Source: Oscillospiraceae bacterium (GTDB lineage Bacteria > Bacillota > Clostridia > Oscillospirales > Oscillospiraceae). Taken from it: 41,039 bases of DNA. The notes beneath the pieces are model-generated. The model had not been told where the DNA came from. It searched no databases and worked only from the letters and a program-made list of their open reading frames with translations. Position 1 is the first letter of the stretch. Each line of letters opens with the position of its first letter. This document shows positions 39,658-41,039 of the stretch, piece after piece. The position numbers and the translations under genes were made by a program. Where the stretch lies: assembly GCA_017455685.1 (NCBI GenBank), contig JAFSZH010000044.1, positions 1 to 41,039 of the forward strand, written 5' to 3'.

Positions 39658-40375
39658 CTTCCGCCTCCTTTACCGGGAACAGCAGCGCCGCGGCGCTGGA
39701 AAGGGTGACGGTGAGCAGGATGGTCCGCGTCCCGGCGGACAGCGTCGCCAGAGCGGGCAGGGCGCCGAAGAGCCAGTTAAAAAGGAACCCCGCCGCTACG
39801 CAGAGGGCGATGGCCCGGTCCTTTTTGGCCGGGGGGATGATGATGGCCAGGAACATGCCGTAGAGCGCCACGCTCAGCGCGCTGACCGCCCGGCCGGGGA
39901 GCAGGTTGCCCATCATGATGCCCAGGGCGGTGCCGATGGCCCAGCCCGGCACCGACACGGCCATGGCGCCGTAGTTGTACCGGGGGTCCAGCCAGCCCGG
40001 CCGGGCGATGGTGATGCCGAAGATCTCGTCCGTCACCGCCGCGCCCACCAGGAAGCGGTGGACGTTTTTCATTCCGGGGTCGATCTTCTGGCTGAGGGCG
40101 CAGCTCATGAGGAAATACCGGGCGTTGGTGATCAGCGTCACCAGCGCCACCTCCAGGAACGTGGCCCCCGCGCCCATCAGGGTGAAGAGGGCGTACTCCC
40201 CCGCCGAGGCCACGCACAGCACGCTGGCCCAAAAGCCCTGGAAGGGGGTCAGCCCGGCGTTCCGGGCGGCGATCCCCAGGGAAAAGGCCACGGCAAAATA
40301 GCCCAGGGCGATAGGGATCCCGTCCCGCAGCCCCTGGACAAAGGGAGAGAGGTTTTCTTTCCGTTCTTTCGGCAT
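39650..40375 (-). CDS. azlC: AzlC-family branched-chain amino acid exporter subunit
   Basis: 241 residues with several membrane spans. GLRDGIPIALGYFAVAFSLG, SAGEYALFTLMGAGATFLEV and TNARYFLMSCALSQKI match AzlC/YgaZ; TDEIFGIT follows. It forms the large subunit of the exporter with AzlD. The ATG at 40375 matches the family start although its upstream GGGAAC is a poor ribosome binding site. It is divergent from larB. Confidence 0.9.
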   Translation of the reverse strand: MPKERKENLSPFVQGLRDGIPIALGYFAVAFSLGIAARNAGLTPFQGFWASVLCVASAGEYALFTLMGAGATFLEVALVTLITNARYFLMSCALSQKIDPGMKNVHRFLVGAAVTDEIFGITIARPGWLDPRYNYGAMAVSVPGWAIGTALGIMMGNLLPGRAVSALSVALYGMFLAIIIPPAKKDRAIALCVAAGFLFNWLFGALPALATLSAGTRTILLTVTLSSAAALLFPVKEAEDA

Positions 40376-40464
40376 TGTTCCCGGTTTCTCTTTCCTGTAA
40401 GTGATTTTTAAGTAATACCATATTTCCCCTCTCTTCGCAAGGGGCGGGAACAACTTTCTCCAAG

Positions 40465-40493
40465 TTGACAGATTGAGCCAAATGGAATAAAAT
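40465..40493 (+). promoter_or_regulatory. Promoter of larB
   Basis: TTGACA (40465-40470), 17-bp spacer, TAAAAT (40488-40493). Transcription should start near 40500, which bears on the choice of the larB start. Confidence 0.8.
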
Positions 40494-40526
40494 TTGCCTA
40501 TGTCAACAATGCCGAAGGTGAGAGCT

Positions 40527-41039
40527 TTGAACGACGCGAAAAAGATATTGGAACAGGTCAGCGACGGGTCCCTCAGCGTGGACCAGGCGCTGCTGCGGCT
40601 CAAGCTGGCCCCCTTTGAGGACCTGGGCTTCGCCAAAATCGACCATCACCGCGCCCTGCGCCAGGGGACGGCCGAGGTGATCTACGGCGCGGGCAAGACC
40701 GCCGAGCAGATCGCCGGCATCCTGCGCGCCATGCGGCAGCACGGAGAAAATACCATCCTCGTCACCCGGCTGGACGCGGACAAGGCCGCCGCGCTCCGGG
40801 AGGAGTTTGCCCCGGACTACCACGCCGACGCCCGGCTGGCCATCGTGGGCAGCGTACCCGAGCCGGACGGACTGGGCAAGATCGTGGTGGCCACCGGCGG
40901 CACCAGCGACATCCCTGTGGCGGAGGAAGCGGCCAGGACGGCCGAGATCCTCGGCAACGAGGTCGTACGTCTGTATGACGTCGGCGTGGCGGGACTGCAC
41001 CGGACGCTTTCGCATCTGGACGACATCATGAGCGCCAGC
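40527..41039 (+). CDS. larB: Nickel-pincer cofactor biosynthesis protein LarB (partial, 3' end outside window)
   Basis: 171 codons visible. LarB carboxylates and hydrolyses nicotinate adenine dinucleotide in the first step to the nickel-pincer nucleotide. FAKIDHHRALRQGTAEVIYG, YGAGKTAEQIAGIL, VATGGTSDIPVAEEAA and RLYDVGVAGLHR are characteristic of the NCAIR mutase-like family. TTG at 40527 is preferred because AAGGTGAG lies at the right distance; an in-frame ATG at 40509 would leave only about 9 nt of leader and no ribosome binding site. The cofactor user may be a LarA-type racemase or another enzyme outside the window. Confidence 0.88.
   Translation, partial: MNDAKKILEQVSDGSLSVDQALLRLKLAPFEDLGFAKIDHHRALRQGTAEVIYGAGKTAEQIAGILRAMRQHGENTILVTRLDADKAAALREEFAPDYHADARLAIVGSVPEPDGLGKIVVATGGTSDIPVAEEAARTAEILGNEVVRLYDVGVAGLHRTLSHLDDIMSAS

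Overview
The window looks like a chromosomal segment of a GC-rich, low-branching gut-type Clostridia (Oscillospiraceae-like Firmicute). The reasons are AGGAGG-type ribosome binding sites, vegetative sigma-A promoters (TTGACA-17-TATAAT type), MurT/GatD, rpsU, CotF-type spore coat proteins, a YolD/Y-family polymerase pair and a DUF6951-type protein. The genus assignment is inference. No rRNA, tRNA, CRISPR array, integrase or transposase was recognised.

Left edge (1-5.9 kb, minus strand). A cobalamin riboswitch (5105-5276) with its own promoter and a downstream intrinsic terminator controls a 1577-residue secreted protein. That protein has a Glu-rich linker, seven related Ig/NEAT-like modules (one degenerate N-terminal module, five tandem repeats and one before the C-terminus), a FIVAR-like helical segment, two near-identical further modules, and a C-terminal half of an ABC solute-binding protein. 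A lipoprotein gene follows and runs off the window. Together these suggest a corrinoid-acquisition locus. A DUF6951 gene lies upstream.

6-15.5 kb (plus strand). This is a nucleotide and envelope-precursor block: pyrG; then glmM, a GlmU-acetyltransferase-like beta-helix protein and nagB; then glmS, murT, gatD and nadE. It feeds UDP-GlcNAc and lipid II amidation. A structured intergenic repeat of about 165 nt occurs between murT and gatD and again after nadE. A third copy lies at 31 kb.

15.7-22.35 kb. An AT-richer accessory island is flanked by 17-bp direct repeats that are one arm of a terminator. It carries two overlapping LysR regulators, an IT-superfamily permease and an MFS permease (all minus), and a divergent URO-D-type methyltransferase with a 42-residue companion. 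A T-N11-A palindrome sits at about -59 of the methyltransferase promoter.

22.4-31 kb. On the minus strand are an arginine catabolic operon (arginine deiminase, a TIGR00300-type ornithine cyclodeaminase-like protein, ornithine carbamoyltransferase), a CPBP protease/DUF1648 pair, an SPFH/ribbon-helix-helix/YbjQ operon behind a palindromic operator, and a Nudix/RluA pair. Two spore-coat-like genes are on the plus strand.

31-41 kb. mltG-pdp, a Cys/Gly-rich micro membrane protein, a sirtuin/TagA glycosyltransferase pair, rpsU, a Y-polymerase/YolD/membrane protein operon, a NifX-like protein, azlCD, and the start of larB at the right edge.
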